64,000 nucleotides of DNA from Streptomyces pseudovenezuelae. GTDB taxonomy: Bacteria > Actinomycetota > Actinomycetes > Streptomycetales > Streptomycetaceae. This document shows, piece by piece, positions 38,901 to 47,142 of this stretch; positions within the stretch are counted from its first letter, which is position 1; each line of letters begins with the position of its first letter. The position numbers were made by a program, and so were the translations under genes. The notes beneath the pieces were generated by a model. That model saw only the letters and a program-made list of their open reading frames with translations. It had not been told where the DNA came from and searched no databases. The stretch is taken from positions 62,001 to 126,000 of the forward strand of contig NZ_JARXVH010000008.1 of assembly GCF_029892565.1 (NCBI RefSeq). The letters are read 5' to 3'.

Positions 38901-39296
38901 GACCCGGCCGTGTACCCGGTCAGCACGCGCGTCCAGGCGGAGTGGACCTTCCGCTCGGCCACGACCCCCGACGGCGACAACGCCGCGCTGCCGCTGTCGA
39001 CGGTCACCTTCTCCCCGAAGCTGACCCTGGCCAGCACGGCCAAGGCTGGTACGTCCTTCAAGGTGCCGTTCAGCATCAAGGGCGCGGCGGCCGGGCACAA
39101 GCCCGCGAAGCTCACCTTCCAGGTCTCCTACGACGACGGCGCCACCTGGCAGTCCGCCAAGGCCGTCGGCGGTACGCATCTGACGCTGAAGCACCCGGCC
39201 CAGCCGGGCTCCGTGTCACTGCGCGCCGAACTGACCGACCGGGCCGGCAACAAGCTGGTCCAGACGATCCAGCGCGCCTACCTCACCACGCAGTAG
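35901..39296 (+). CDS. Large secreted S8 (subtilisin-like) serine protease
   Basis: 1131 residues. Signal peptide to about residue 34, a propeptide, then a subtilase domain of about 220-480 with catalytic Asp238 (AVLDTG), His270 (FGHGTHVAS), Asn366 (AAGNEG) and Ser450 (GTSMATPHVAG). The C-terminal 650 residues form beta-rich domains (VTKQLTYQNLGTEPVTLDLSV, VYPVSTRVQAEWTFRS and a late Ig-like AGHKPAKLTFQVSYDDGATW), as in large Streptomyces exported proteases. GTG 35901 is five bases behind AGGAG; GTG 35913 is an alternative. A terminator hairpin follows at 39315. Confidence 0.92.
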   Translation: MELHVKHRHAVAAAGVAAAALVLAGLPAGPASGAGSTGPSPARTAAAVKTVTLVTGDRVLLDGAGKVAGVERAKGRERGTFSIRMVGEHTQVVPSDAELLVAQGKLDVRLFDVTQLVADGYDDAGRTDVPLIVTFKGKKAPSMSPFTGAGARMGRALPVVNAKVIRPVKKRATDFWNAVTDTAGDSGTTEFTDSTSVEKVWLDGKRKASLDKSVPQIGAPTAWAAGYDGTGTKIAVLDTGVDTSHPDLAGKVIEAQDFSDSGSTDDKFGHGTHVASITSGTGAKSGGKYKGVAPGAKLLNGKVLDDGGSGYDSGIIAGMEWAVAQGADVANLSLGGTDSPGIDPLEETVNRLSAESDTLFVIAAGNEGEFGEKTVGSPGSADAALTVGAVDKSDELAPFSSRGPRVGDGGVKPDLTAPGVAITAAAAAGSLLEGEFPSDTPGYLTLDGTSMATPHVAGAAALLAQQHPDWTGERIKQVLTASAKPGAYSSFQQGTGRTDLVRALDQGVVTEQQSIGFDEQQWPHADDKPVTKQLTYQNLGTEPVTLDLSVDAYAVDGKPAAEGMFTVSPQRITVPAGGEASAEVTADTSAGTADGSFGGSVSATSADGKVQVRTAVGAEREVESYSLTLKHLDENGEPTGDAVTSVMGFAKDFYAEYADEQDGELTVRLPKGDYILSGVIHPSISSAEHAILVQPKFRLDGDKTITVDARQAKPVDVTVPDPAAESTDATAAIGFQRGADLNDGFLQYLMPTFQGARFGQLVTGEPVDGLYALFAGTWSRLDAEGRPVSYHLGWNRGADLNGFSATVDQKQLAKVDFEAGEPVEGRRAQVEVSPHGPNGELVRSYTDLRGDLPLRTAEYILDNGVKWSGRMWSVSGEGRDSVFENFLMRMPRLWKAGRTYHEQFNVGVFGPVLNGSADPGPAMGFPGLARNGNTIRAYVPLFGDGAGHWGDSDVTSVKTSLTADGKEIADDYDTPPTEGLTEYTVPAGDAAYKLSVDSSRDPAVYPVSTRVQAEWTFRSATTPDGDNAALPLSTVTFSPKLTLASTAKAGTSFKVPFSIKGAAAGHKPAKLTFQVSYDDGATWQSAKAVGGTHLTLKHPAQPGSVSLRAELTDRAGNKLVQTIQRAYLTTQ

Positions 39297-39314
39297 CCCT
39301 CAGTCGCTGGGCAG

Positions 39315-39343
39315 AGGGGGCGTCGGCGAAGCCGGCGCCCCCT
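39315..39343 (+). terminator. Hairpin terminator, 13-bp stem
   Basis: AGGGGGCGTCGGC pairs with GCCGGCGCCCCCT (one G-T pair) around a GAA loop, 18 bp after the protease stop, followed by TTCGTCG. Confidence 0.75.
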
Positions 39344-39374
39344 TCGTCGTCGCCGGACGTCGGGGCCGTCATCT

Positions 39375-39965
39375 TCAGGCGTCGGGCCGCTGCTCCGGTC
39401 GCAGCGCCGGGGCGTCGAGGTCGCCCGGCCGGAGCCGGTAGACCTGCAGCCGCAGGTCGTAGTACTTGTCCGTCTCCCCCACCCACTCCATCCCCACCCG
39501 CCGGGCCGTCGCGGCACCCCGTTCGTTGCGGGGCCGTACGACCGCGAAGAGCTCGTCCACGCCCGCCTCGAAGGCGTAGTGCGCCACCGCGTGACCGGCC
39601 TCGGCTGCCAGGCCCTTCCCCCAGGCGCCGGGCGCGAGCTGCCAGCCGATCTCCAGGTCCCGACGGTCGGGCGGCAGGGGCAGCAGCACGACCCCGCCGA
39701 CCACGGCTCCGTCCTCCCTCAGCTCGATCGCCCACCGACCCTGCGGGGCGTCCAGCGTCCCGGCGCCCCACTGCTCCAGGAGGGTCCGCATGGCCGCTGT
39801 GTCGGTCACCCGGGTCATGGCCGGGGCCAGCCACTGCGCGACGTCCGCGGCGCCGTAGACCCGTAGCGCGTCCTCCGCGTCCTCGACGGTCCACGGCCGC
39901 AGGACCAGCCGGGGCGTGGTGATCCGGGACCCCTCGACGACGACACGGTGCTCGCGTTCGGTCAT
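39375..39965 (-). CDS. GNAT-family N-acetyltransferase (RimJ/RimL type)
   Basis: 196 residues. ITTPRLVLRPWTVEDAEDALRVYG begins an Acetyltransf_3 domain; WAIELREDGAVVGGVVLLPLPPDRRDLEIGWQLAPGAWGKGLAAEAGHAV carries the acetyl-CoA pyrophosphate loop (QLAPGAWGKG), and VDELFAVVRPRNERGAATARRVGMEWVG is the standard end of the fold. Likely acetylates a protein N-terminus, ribosomal protein or antibiotic; the target cannot be told. Convergent with the subtilase gene. Confidence 0.88.
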   Translation of the reverse strand: MTEREHRVVVEGSRITTPRLVLRPWTVEDAEDALRVYGAADVAQWLAPAMTRVTDTAAMRTLLEQWGAGTLDAPQGRWAIELREDGAVVGGVVLLPLPPDRRDLEIGWQLAPGAWGKGLAAEAGHAVAHYAFEAGVDELFAVVRPRNERGAATARRVGMEWVGETDKYYDLRLQVYRLRPGDLDAPALRPEQRPDA

Positions 39966-40017
39966 GCCGGAACGCTACCAACCGCTCCCTCGTCCGTCGC
40001 GTCCATGACGACGACGT

Positions 40018-40150
40018 CTACCAGGTGACCGGCAGCTCGTGGATGCCGTAGGCCTGCGAATCCTCCTTGAACTTCAGTTCCGAGACGTCGACGGCGAGGC
40101 GCAGCGTCGGGATGCGGTGTAACAGGGTGCTGAAGACTACGTGCGGTTCG
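40018..40150 (-). pseudogene. Cytochrome P450 C-terminal remnant
   Basis: The last 43 codons read ARIEPHVVFSTLLHRIPTLRLAV, then KFKEDSQAYGIHELPVTW and a stop at 40018-40020. This matches the end of actinobacterial P450s and closely resembles the end of the intact P450 at 43663 (TLRLAVDRAELEF, FGIKELPVTW). The heme-binding loop and everything upstream are missing and the MMPL gene follows directly. It is a decayed relative of the P450 lying 3.6 kb away. Confidence 0.8.
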
Positions 40151-40224
40151 ATGCGCGCGGCGTCCTGAACCGCTGGGCGAGCAGACCCGGAGGCGGTGCG
40201 AACGGGCACTCCTCGGTCGAGCCC

Positions 40225-42453
40225 TCAGCGGGCGCCCACCGGCTCCGCGTCCGGCGCCTCGTCGGCCGCCGGAGCGGTCGGGGCGGGCACCTTGCGGCTC
40301 AGCTTCTCGCCCTCGACATCGATGTTCGGCAGCAACCGGGCCAGCCAGCGCGGCAGATACCAGGCCTTGTGGCCGAGCAGCGAGAGAACGGCCGGCACGA
40401 TCGCCATGCGGACCACGAAGGCGTCGAAGAAGACGGCGACCGCCAGGCCGAAGCCGATCATCTTGATCATCGATTCGCCGGCACCGATGAAGCCGGAGAA
40501 CACCGCCATCATGATCAGCGCGGCGGCCACCACGACCCGGGCGCTGTGCCGGAACCCGGAGACGACCGCGGCCGCCGGCTGCTCGCCGTGGACGTACGCC
40601 TCCCGCATCCGGGCGACCAGGAAGACCTCGTAGTCCATCGCCAGGCCGAAGACGATGCCCACCAGGAAGATCGGCATCATGCTCATGATCGGGCCGGTGG
40701 TGTCCACGCCCAACAGCTCGGCGCCGTGGCCCTGTTGGAAGACCGCGACGACCGCGCCGAGGGCCGCCAGCACGGAGAGCAGGAAGCCGAGGGCCGCCTT
40801 CAGGGGCACGAGCAGGGAGCGGAAGACCAGCAGCAGGAGCACGATCGCCAGTCCGACCACCACGGCGAGGTACGGCAGCAGCGAGTCCTGCACCTTCTGG
40901 GCGACGTCGATGTCCAGCGCGGTCTTGCCGGTGACCTCGAAGGTCGCCTCCGAGTCCTTCTCGATGCCGGACCGCTCGTCGCGGATGGTCTTGACCAGGT
41001 CCTTGGTCTTCTCGTCGGTCGGGCTGGTGGCCGGGGTCACGGAGAACACCGCGGTGTCGCCCGCCTCGTTGAAGCGGGCCGGCGAGACGGAGACGACTCC
41101 CCTGGTGGCGGCGATGTCCTTCGCGACGGTGGCCGCGGCCTGGCTGGGATCGTCCGTGCCCTTGGCGTCGACCACGAGGGTCAGGGGCCCGTTGAAGCCG
41201 GGGCCGAAGCCCTTGGCGAGGGCGTCGTAGGCGCGGCGCTCGGTGGTGGAGGTGGGCTTGGCCTCGTCACCCGGCATACCGAGTTGGAGGTCCATGACCG
41301 GCGCGGCGACGGCGCCGAGGCCGACGACGCCGAGCAGGAGGACAGGCAGCGGGTGCCGTACGACGGTCTTCGCCCAGCGGGAGCCGCCGTTCTCGGTCTT
41401 GCGCAGCTTGCGGCGGTGGCGCCTGGAGTTCTTGCGGGCGCCGCGTGACAGCACCGCGTTCGGCCAGAAGCCGAGCATGGCCGGGACCAGCGTCAGGCAG
41501 ATGAGGACGGCGACGAGGACCGCGCCGGCGGCGGCCAGGCCCATCTTGGTGAGCATCGGGATGCCGACGACGGAGAGACCGGCCAGCGCGATGACGACGG
41601 TGAGACCGGCGAAGACCACCGCGGAGCCCGCCGTGCCGGCGGCGAGCCCGGCGGCCTCGCGTGGTGCGTGGCCCTTGCCGCGCTCCTCGCGGTAGCGGGA
41701 GACGACGAACAGGGCGTAGTCGATGCCGCAGGCCAGGCCGAGCATGGTGGCCAGCGTGCCGGTGTTCTCCGAGAGACCGAAGGTCTCGGACAGGGCCATG
41801 ATCCCGGTCATGCCGACGACGACGCCGACGATCGCGGCCAACAGCGGCAGGCCGGCGGCGGCCAGGGAACCGAACGTGATCAGCAGGACGACGGCGGCTA
41901 TGGCGATGCCGATCGCCTCGGCCGCGCCTCCCGCGGACGGTTGAGTCGCGAGCGCGTCCCCGCCGACCTCGACCGTCAGACCCGCGTCCCGGACCTGCTC
42001 GATGGCGCGTTCGAGGTGGTGCTTGCTCGCGTCGGTCAGGTCGTCGGCCTTCGCCTGGAAGGAGACGGTCGCGTACGCCGTGGTGCCGTCCTCGCTGACG
42101 GCCTTCGCCTGGAAGGGGTCGACGGCGCCGGCGACCTGCGAACCGTCGGCGGCCTCGTCGAAGAGCTTCTCCACGGCCTTCTTGTTGTCGCCGGCGGTGA
42201 CCTTCTGGCCATCTGGGGCGATGAACACGATCCGGGCGCTCGCACCGTCGGCGGCGGCTCCCGGGAAGCGCTCCTCCAGGAGGTCGAACGCCTTCTGGGA
42301 CTCGATGCCGGGCATGGTGAAGCCCTCGTCGGCGGCCGCGGGAGCCTTGGTCGCGGCGAATCCGACGGCACCCAGCACCGCCACCCACACGAGGGCGACC
42401 AACCAGCGCCGGCGGAAGGCCGTGCGGCCCAGGTGGTAAAGGACAGTTGCCAT
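40225..42453 (-). CDS. MMPL/RND-family membrane transporter
   Basis: 742 residues with about 12 membrane segments in two repeats, each with a large extracytoplasmic loop. Diagnostic stretches are GLACGIDYALFVVSRYREER (first repeat), GIVFGLAMDYEVFLVARMREAYVHG (second) and WVAVLGAVGFAATKAPAA at the start. The GxxxDY motifs carry the proton-relay aspartates. MMPL proteins export lipids, siderophores or hydrophobic compounds. ATG 42453 is preceded by GGAGG at an 11-base distance. It sits next to the catabolic island and might export a toxic substrate or product; no regulator is adjacent. Confidence 0.9.
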   Translation of the reverse strand: MATVLYHLGRTAFRRRWLVALVWVAVLGAVGFAATKAPAAADEGFTMPGIESQKAFDLLEERFPGAAADGASARIVFIAPDGQKVTAGDNKKAVEKLFDEAADGSQVAGAVDPFQAKAVSEDGTTAYATVSFQAKADDLTDASKHHLERAIEQVRDAGLTVEVGGDALATQPSAGGAAEAIGIAIAAVVLLITFGSLAAAGLPLLAAIVGVVVGMTGIMALSETFGLSENTGTLATMLGLACGIDYALFVVSRYREERGKGHAPREAAGLAAGTAGSAVVFAGLTVVIALAGLSVVGIPMLTKMGLAAAGAVLVAVLICLTLVPAMLGFWPNAVLSRGARKNSRRHRRKLRKTENGGSRWAKTVVRHPLPVLLLGVVGLGAVAAPVMDLQLGMPGDEAKPTSTTERRAYDALAKGFGPGFNGPLTLVVDAKGTDDPSQAAATVAKDIAATRGVVSVSPARFNEAGDTAVFSVTPATSPTDEKTKDLVKTIRDERSGIEKDSEATFEVTGKTALDIDVAQKVQDSLLPYLAVVVGLAIVLLLLVFRSLLVPLKAALGFLLSVLAALGAVVAVFQQGHGAELLGVDTTGPIMSMMPIFLVGIVFGLAMDYEVFLVARMREAYVHGEQPAAAVVSGFRHSARVVVAAALIMMAVFSGFIGAGESMIKMIGFGLAVAVFFDAFVVRMAIVPAVLSLLGHKAWYLPRWLARLLPNIDVEGEKLSRKVPAPTAPAADEAPDAEPVGAR

Positions 42454-42608
42454 GGCGGAAGGAGCCTCCACGTCAGCGGTTCGGAATGCGGGAAGAAGAG
42501 GAACCGCCTCTGTGGGGGATGTCCGCCCTGTTCAGGGCGTTGTGGAGAGGCGTCCGTCTCCGTGCTCCACGATTTCGTGAACCGCCGGGCGCAACGAGGG
42601 AGCGTGCT

Positions 42609-42648
42609 CCCGGACTCGGGGTGTAGCGGGCTACACCCCGAGTCCGGG
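42609..42648. terminator. Very strong hairpin terminator, 18-bp perfect stem
   Basis: CCCGGACTCGGGGTGTAG pairs with CTACACCCCGAGTCCGGG around CGGG. It lies 23 bp beyond the stop of the leftward P450/SDR operon, separating it from the MMPL gene. Confidence 0.85.
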
Positions 42649-42670
42649 CCGTCCCACGGGCGCCGGGCTC

Positions 42671-43588
42671 CTAGCCGAACCGGTGCTTGAGGAAGGAGCC
42701 CGTCCAGGCCATCAGGTCGGCGGGGACGTAGTAGCCCTTCTCGTCGTTGATGGCGTCCCAGTTCCCGGCGACGTCCTCGATCGAGGCGGGGCCGTCCTCG
42801 TGGGCGTATCCCTCGGTCGAGGCGATGAACAGCCGCGCGAAACGGCCGGCGCCGGCCGTGTAGATCTCGCCGCTGACAGGACAGTTCTCGTGCGCCAGGT
42901 ACGCGACCATGGGCGCGACCGCGTCCGACGGCATGTACGGCTGTCCGGGCACGTCCGTCGGCTCCTCGGTGTCCGAACCGCCGCCCATGCGGGTCATCGC
43001 GGCCGGCGCGATCAGGTTGACCTTGATGTCGTGCGGCTCACCGGCCAGCTTGGCGCTGCGGGCGAGCCCGATCGTGCCGCCCTTGGCCGCCGCGTACGAC
43101 AGGTTGTTGGGCAGGCCGAGCACTCCGCTCGACGTGGTCAGCACGACCCGGCCGTAGTTCTGGGCCACGAAGTGCGGCCAGGCCGCGCGCAGGGTGTTGA
43201 AGGAACCGATCAGGTGGACGGCGAGGTGGCGTTCGAGGTTGTCGAGGTCGACCTCGGGCAGGCCTGCCCAGCGGATGATCCCGGCGTTGTTGACGAGGAC
43301 GTCGATGCGGCCGAAGTGCTCGATCGCGGAGTCGACGATCGCCTGCCCGCCCGCCTCGGTGGACACGTCGTGGGTGTCGGCGACGGCCTCGCCGCCGGCC
43401 GCCCTGATCTCGTCGACGACCTGCTGGGCGGGCCCGGTGTCGGCGCCCTCGCCGTCCATCGATCCGCCGAGGTCGTTGACGACGACCTTCGCTCCCCGCC
43501 GCGCCAGCAGGCGGGCGTGGGCCCGGCCGATGCCGCGGCCCGCGCCGGTGACGACCGCCACGCGTCCGTCGAAGCTGAATTCGCTCAT
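42671..43588 (-). CDS. SDR-family oxidoreductase, 3-hydroxyacyl-CoA/17-beta-HSD4-like
   Basis: 305 residues. Rossmann motif VTGAGRGIGRAHARLLARRGAKVVVNDLGGSMDGEG, which with its NDLGG is the signature of HSD17B4/MFE-2-type dehydrogenases. NNAGI, TSSGVLGLPNNLSYAAAKGG gives the Ser-Tyr-Lys triad, and the C-terminus has an extension of about 50 residues (EDVAGNWDAINDEKGYYVPADLMAWT). ATG 43588 lacks a strong ribosome site but is the usual start. Last gene of the operon CMD-SDR-reductase-ferredoxin-P450-SDR; likely oxidises the alcohol made by the P450 or a hydroxyacyl-CoA. Confidence 0.88.
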   Translation of the reverse strand: MSEFSFDGRVAVVTGAGRGIGRAHARLLARRGAKVVVNDLGGSMDGEGADTGPAQQVVDEIRAAGGEAVADTHDVSTEAGGQAIVDSAIEHFGRIDVLVNNAGIIRWAGLPEVDLDNLERHLAVHLIGSFNTLRAAWPHFVAQNYGRVVLTTSSGVLGLPNNLSYAAAKGGTIGLARSAKLAGEPHDIKVNLIAPAAMTRMGGGSDTEEPTDVPGQPYMPSDAVAPMVAYLAHENCPVSGEIYTAGAGRFARLFIASTEGYAHEDGPASIEDVAGNWDAINDEKGYYVPADLMAWTGSFLKHRFG

Positions 43589-43662
43589 GGATGACTCCGT
43601 ACGTTGTCGGGCGGTGTCCGGCGGCTCCGGGCGCCCTGGGCTGACGGGGTGGCGGCCGGCGA

Positions 43663-44901
43663 CTACCAGGTGACCGGCAGCTCCTTGATGCCGAAGGCCA
43701 GCGAATCGGCCGGGCGGAACTCCAACTCGGCGCGGTCCACCGCGAGGCGCAGGGTCGGGACGCGCCGGTAGAGGGTGCCGTAGACGACCTGGAGCTCGAT
43801 CCGGGCGAGTTGCTGGCCGAGGCACTGGTGGATGCCCCAGCCGAAGGCGTGGTGGTGGCTCGCCTTTCGGGTGAGGTCGAGCTTCTGGGGGTCGGGGAAG
43901 GCGTCCGGGTCCCAGTTGCCGGCCGGCAGCGGGACGACGATGCCGTCCCCGGCCTTGATGTCGGCGCCCTCGAACTCGAAGTCCTGGTCGGCGATGCGGC
44001 GTTGGCCGTACTGGGCGACGGTCAGATAGCGCAGGATCTCCTCGACCGCGGGGGCCACGTCCTTGGTGTCGTCGATCGCGCGCAGCCGACCGAGCTCGTC
44101 GGGGTTGTCCAGCAGCAGCGCGGTGCCCAGCGTGATCATGTTCGCGCTGGTCTCGTGTCCGGCGATCAGCAGGATCATGGCCAGCAACGTGGCTTCGGGG
44201 AGGGTGAGTTCGCCCGCCCCGACCCGTGCGGCGAAGTCCGAGAGCACGTCCTCGGCCGGTTCCAGGGTCTTCTGCTGGATCAGCCTTGCCAGGTAGCCGC
44301 CGAGCGCCTCGCTCGCCCGCCGGTCGTCCTCGGCGGTCTTGTCGCTGCGGGTGGCGAAGGAGGAGTGCTCCTGGAAGAAGTCGTGGTCCTCGTAGGGCAC
44401 TCCGAGCAGCGCGCAGATCATCAGCGAGGGCAGCGGCAGCGACAGCGCGGTCACCAGGTCCACCGGTTTGGGGCCGGCGAGCATCTTGTCGATGAGGTCG
44501 TCGGTGAACCGCTGGATCTCCGGCCGCAGCGCCTCCATCCGGGGGCGGGTGAAGGGGCGGGTCATCATGCGGCGGATCCGTGTGTGGTCGGCGCCGTCCG
44601 CGTTGAAGATGGTGAGCGGGTGGTGCGGGGCGTTCTCCGCCATGGCCTGGTTCGGGTAGGGGAACCCGGCCCGCTTGTCGTCGGAACTGACCCGGGGGTC
44701 GGAGAGGATCGCGCGCTGCGCGGCATGGCCCGTGACGAGCCAAGGGGTGCTGCCGTCCCAGATCCGGCCCCGGTTGACGGGGCCCTTGTCGTGCAGGGCG
44801 CGCAGCCCGGGCGACGGGGCGAACGGGCACTTGGCGTCGCGATCGTCCTGGTAGTCGTAGACCGGCTCGTCGGGGGCGGGTCGGAGGTCTGCCTCGGTCA
44901 T
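43663..44901 (-). CDS. Cytochrome P450 (bacterial class I, CYP105-like)
   Basis: 412 residues. I-helix LIAGHETSAN with the oxygen-activating Thr-equivalent region, K-helix EEILR, and heme loop FGWGIHQCLGQQLARIELQ with the cysteine ligand near residue 360; the C-terminus FGIKELPVTW is typical. It is soluble and takes electrons from the adjacent 3Fe-4S ferredoxin and FAD reductase, a complete three-component system. ATG 44901 follows AAGGAA. The surrounding genes suggest that it hydroxylates a carbon skeleton at the head of the catabolic path. Confidence 0.95.
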   Translation of the reverse strand: MTEADLRPAPDEPVYDYQDDRDAKCPFAPSPGLRALHDKGPVNRGRIWDGSTPWLVTGHAAQRAILSDPRVSSDDKRAGFPYPNQAMAENAPHHPLTIFNADGADHTRIRRMMTRPFTRPRMEALRPEIQRFTDDLIDKMLAGPKPVDLVTALSLPLPSLMICALLGVPYEDHDFFQEHSSFATRSDKTAEDDRRASEALGGYLARLIQQKTLEPAEDVLSDFAARVGAGELTLPEATLLAMILLIAGHETSANMITLGTALLLDNPDELGRLRAIDDTKDVAPAVEEILRYLTVAQYGQRRIADQDFEFEGADIKAGDGIVVPLPAGNWDPDAFPDPQKLDLTRKASHHHAFGWGIHQCLGQQLARIELQVVYGTLYRRVPTLRLAVDRAELEFRPADSLAFGIKELPVTW

Positions 44902-44931
44902 GACGTTTCCTTCGGGGGTGGGGGTCGGTGT

Positions 44932-45126
44932 CTATTCCTCGATGCGGATGGCCAGCGCGGGGCACACGGCGGCCGCGTTGCGCACCTCGTCGGCCAGCTC
45001 CGGTGGCGGGTGCTCGTCGAGGACGACGACGATGCCGTCCTCCTCCCGCTGGTCGAACACGTCCATGGCGGCGGCCACGCACTGTCCGGCGGCGACGCAC
45101 TTCTCCTCGTCGACGACAACCTTCAT
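44932..45126 (-). CDS. 3Fe-4S ferredoxin
   Basis: 64 residues. Three cluster cysteines are visible: EEKCVAAGQC (Cys10, Cys16) and AVCPALAI (Cys55); the middle ligand of a 4Fe cluster is replaced by alanine, as in P450-partner ferredoxins such as SoyB. ATG 45126 follows GGGAGA. It lies 30 bp upstream of the P450 and 17 bp downstream of the reductase gene, so it is the electron carrier between them. Confidence 0.94.
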   Translation of the reverse strand: MKVVVDEEKCVAAGQCVAAAMDVFDQREEDGIVVVLDEHPPPELADEVRNAAAVCPALAIRIEE

Positions 45127-45143
45127 GGGTCTCTCCCGGTCGT

Positions 45144-46334
45144 TCAGGGGATGGGGGCGGGCGTGGACCGCAGCGCGTCCACGACTTCCTGGCGGCGCAG
45201 GCGCGTCTGCTTCGGCATGTTCCAGCCGAGCACGCCGGTGACCCGACCGCCGTGGTGGTACCGGGCGACGAACCGACGGGCCGTCACATCGCCCTCGACG
45301 ACGTCCACTTGGGAGTCGACCGGCAGGAAGCCGTGGACCTGGAGCTTGGCGTCGTACTGGTCGGTCCAGAAGTACGGCACCGGCAGGTACGCCTGTTCCT
45401 CGCCGAGGAGCGTGGCGGCGACGGCCATGGCCTGTTCCGTGGCGTTCGTACGGTTCTCCAGGCGGAGCAGCCTGCCGAGGTGCTCGTGGTGCCAGCGGGC
45501 CACGTCGCCGACGGCGTAGATCCCCGCCGCGGCCCGGCAACGGGCGTCGCACACCACGCCGTTGTCCAGTTCGAGGCCGCTGTCCGCCAGCCAGTCCGTC
45601 GCCGGCACGGCGCCGATCGCGACGACCACGACGTCGGCCGGCAGCACCTCACCGGTGGCGAGCCGCACGCCGGTGACCCGGCCCCCGGCGCCGGTGAGTC
45701 CCGCGACGCCGGCGCCCATCCGGAGCCGTACTCCCCGTTCGGTGTGCAGTGCGGCCAGCGCTTCCGACACCAGCGGCCCCACCTGGAGGGCCATCGGCGC
45801 GGCGAGCGGGCCGGCGAGGGTGACGTCGAGGCCGAGGGTGCGTGCGGTGGCGGCGATCTCGCAGCCGAGGACGCCCTCGCCGACGACCACCAGCCGGGTG
45901 GCGGCCAGCAGGTCCGCGCGCAGGGCCAGCGAGTCGTCGAGGGTGCGCAGCACATGCACGCCGGCCAGGAGTTCCTGACCGGGCAGGGTCCGCGCCCGCA
46001 CCCCGGTGGCGATCACGACCGCGTCCGCCCGCAGTTCGCGCCCGGACTGAGTGCGCACGGTCCGGGTCGGCACGTCCAGGGCGGTCGCCGGGTCGCCGAG
46101 GTGGAACTCGGCCTGCAGCCCGGCCAGGTACTCCCCGGTCCGCAGCTCCGTCCGCGCCGGTTCCCAGGTGCCGGACAGGACCTGCTTGGACAGCGGCGGC
46201 CGGTCGTAGGGCGGGTGCGGCTCGTCGCCGAGAACGGTGATCGCTCCGCCGTACCCTTTGCGTCGCAGCGCCTCCACCGTGGTCAGCCCGGACGCGGCGG
46301 CGCCCACCACGAGGACGTGCGCCGGGGCCGTCAT
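45144..46334 (-). CDS. FAD-dependent ferredoxin reductase
   Basis: 396 residues. FAD site VLVVGAAASGLTTVEALR with GYGGAITVLGDEPHPPYDRPPLSKQVLSG (the CamA/ThcD-type family signature), NAD site RLVVVGEGVLGCEIAATARTLG, and second FAD motif IYAVGDVARW. It oxidises NAD(P)H and reduces the ferredoxin that serves the P450. ATG 46334 follows GGGAG. Within the operon it follows an SDR gene by 31 bp. Confidence 0.94.
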   Translation of the reverse strand: MTAPAHVLVVGAAASGLTTVEALRRKGYGGAITVLGDEPHPPYDRPPLSKQVLSGTWEPARTELRTGEYLAGLQAEFHLGDPATALDVPTRTVRTQSGRELRADAVVIATGVRARTLPGQELLAGVHVLRTLDDSLALRADLLAATRLVVVGEGVLGCEIAATARTLGLDVTLAGPLAAPMALQVGPLVSEALAALHTERGVRLRMGAGVAGLTGAGGRVTGVRLATGEVLPADVVVVAIGAVPATDWLADSGLELDNGVVCDARCRAAAGIYAVGDVARWHHEHLGRLLRLENRTNATEQAMAVAATLLGEEQAYLPVPYFWTDQYDAKLQVHGFLPVDSQVDVVEGDVTARRFVARYHHGGRVTGVLGWNMPKQTRLRRQEVVDALRSTPAPIP

Positions 46335-46365
46335 CGGGTACTCCCGCGGGTGTGGTTCTTCGTAC

Positions 46366-47106
46366 TCATGCGAGGTAGCGCCCACCGTTCGTGCTGAGCG
46401 TCTGACCGGTGACGTAGCCGGCCTCCTCGGAGGCCAGGTAGGCCACGGCGTGCGCGACGTCCTCGGGGGTGCCCGCCCGCTTCATCGGCATCGTGGCGGC
46501 GACCGCGTCCACGTCGACCGGCCCCTGGCGCACCAGCGGGGTGTCGATGAAGCCGGGCGGCACGTGGTTGACCGTGATCCCCTTGCCGATGTACTCGACC
46601 GCGAGCGCCCGGGTCAGTCCGATGACGCCGCCCTTGGACGCCACGTAGTGGGCCATGGCGGGCGCGCCGGTCTGCGCGGACGAGGAGGAGATGTTGACGA
46701 TCCGGCCCCAGCCGGCCGCGAGCATGTCGGGCAGCAGCTCCTTGGTGACCAGGAACGGCCCCTTGAGGTTGATGCCGATCATGCGGTCCCACGCCTCTTC
46801 GGTGATGTCCGTGAAGGGCTGATAGGCCGTCGTCCCCGCGTTGTTGACGAGGATCGCGACCGGTCCCAGCTCCTCGCGCGTCCGCGCCGCGGCGGCGGCC
46901 ACGTCGGAGGCGTCGGACGCGTCCCCGCCGATGGCGATCGCCCTGCCGCCCGCCTCCTGGATCGCGGCGGCGGTCTTCTCGGCGCCCTCCGCGTTCAGGT
47001 CCCAGACGGCGACCGCGGCGCCCTTGGCCGCCAGTACGGTAGCGATCCCCTGACCGATGCCCCGGGCGCCGCCCGTGACGACCGCGACCTTTCCCTGAAG
47101 TGACAT
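46366..47106 (-). CDS. SDR-family oxidoreductase (FabG-like)
   Basis: 246 residues. VAVVTGGARGIGQGIATVLAAKGAAVAVWDLN, NNAGTTAYQPF, NISSSSAQTGAPAMAHYVASKGG with the Ser-Tyr-Lys triad, and YVTGQTLSTNGGRYLA closing the fold. A classical NAD(P)-dependent ketone/alcohol oxidoreductase. Second gene in the leftward operon; probably converts the P450-made alcohol to the ketone needed by the Baeyer-Villiger enzyme coded in the opposite direction (inference from context). Confidence 0.9.
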   Translation of the reverse strand: MSLQGKVAVVTGGARGIGQGIATVLAAKGAAVAVWDLNAEGAEKTAAAIQEAGGRAIAIGGDASDASDVAAAAARTREELGPVAILVNNAGTTAYQPFTDITEEAWDRMIGINLKGPFLVTKELLPDMLAAGWGRIVNISSSSAQTGAPAMAHYVASKGGVIGLTRALAVEYIGKGITVNHVPPGFIDTPLVRQGPVDVDAVAATMPMKRAGTPEDVAHAVAYLASEEAGYVTGQTLSTNGGRYLA

Positions 47107-47142
47107 GCGTACTCCTCGTGTGCCTGGTGACTGCGGCCGGGA

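Noticed and set aside
40018-42670. Mobile element explaining the P450 remnant
   Set aside because: No transposase, terminal inverted repeats or target duplications are visible around the fragment.
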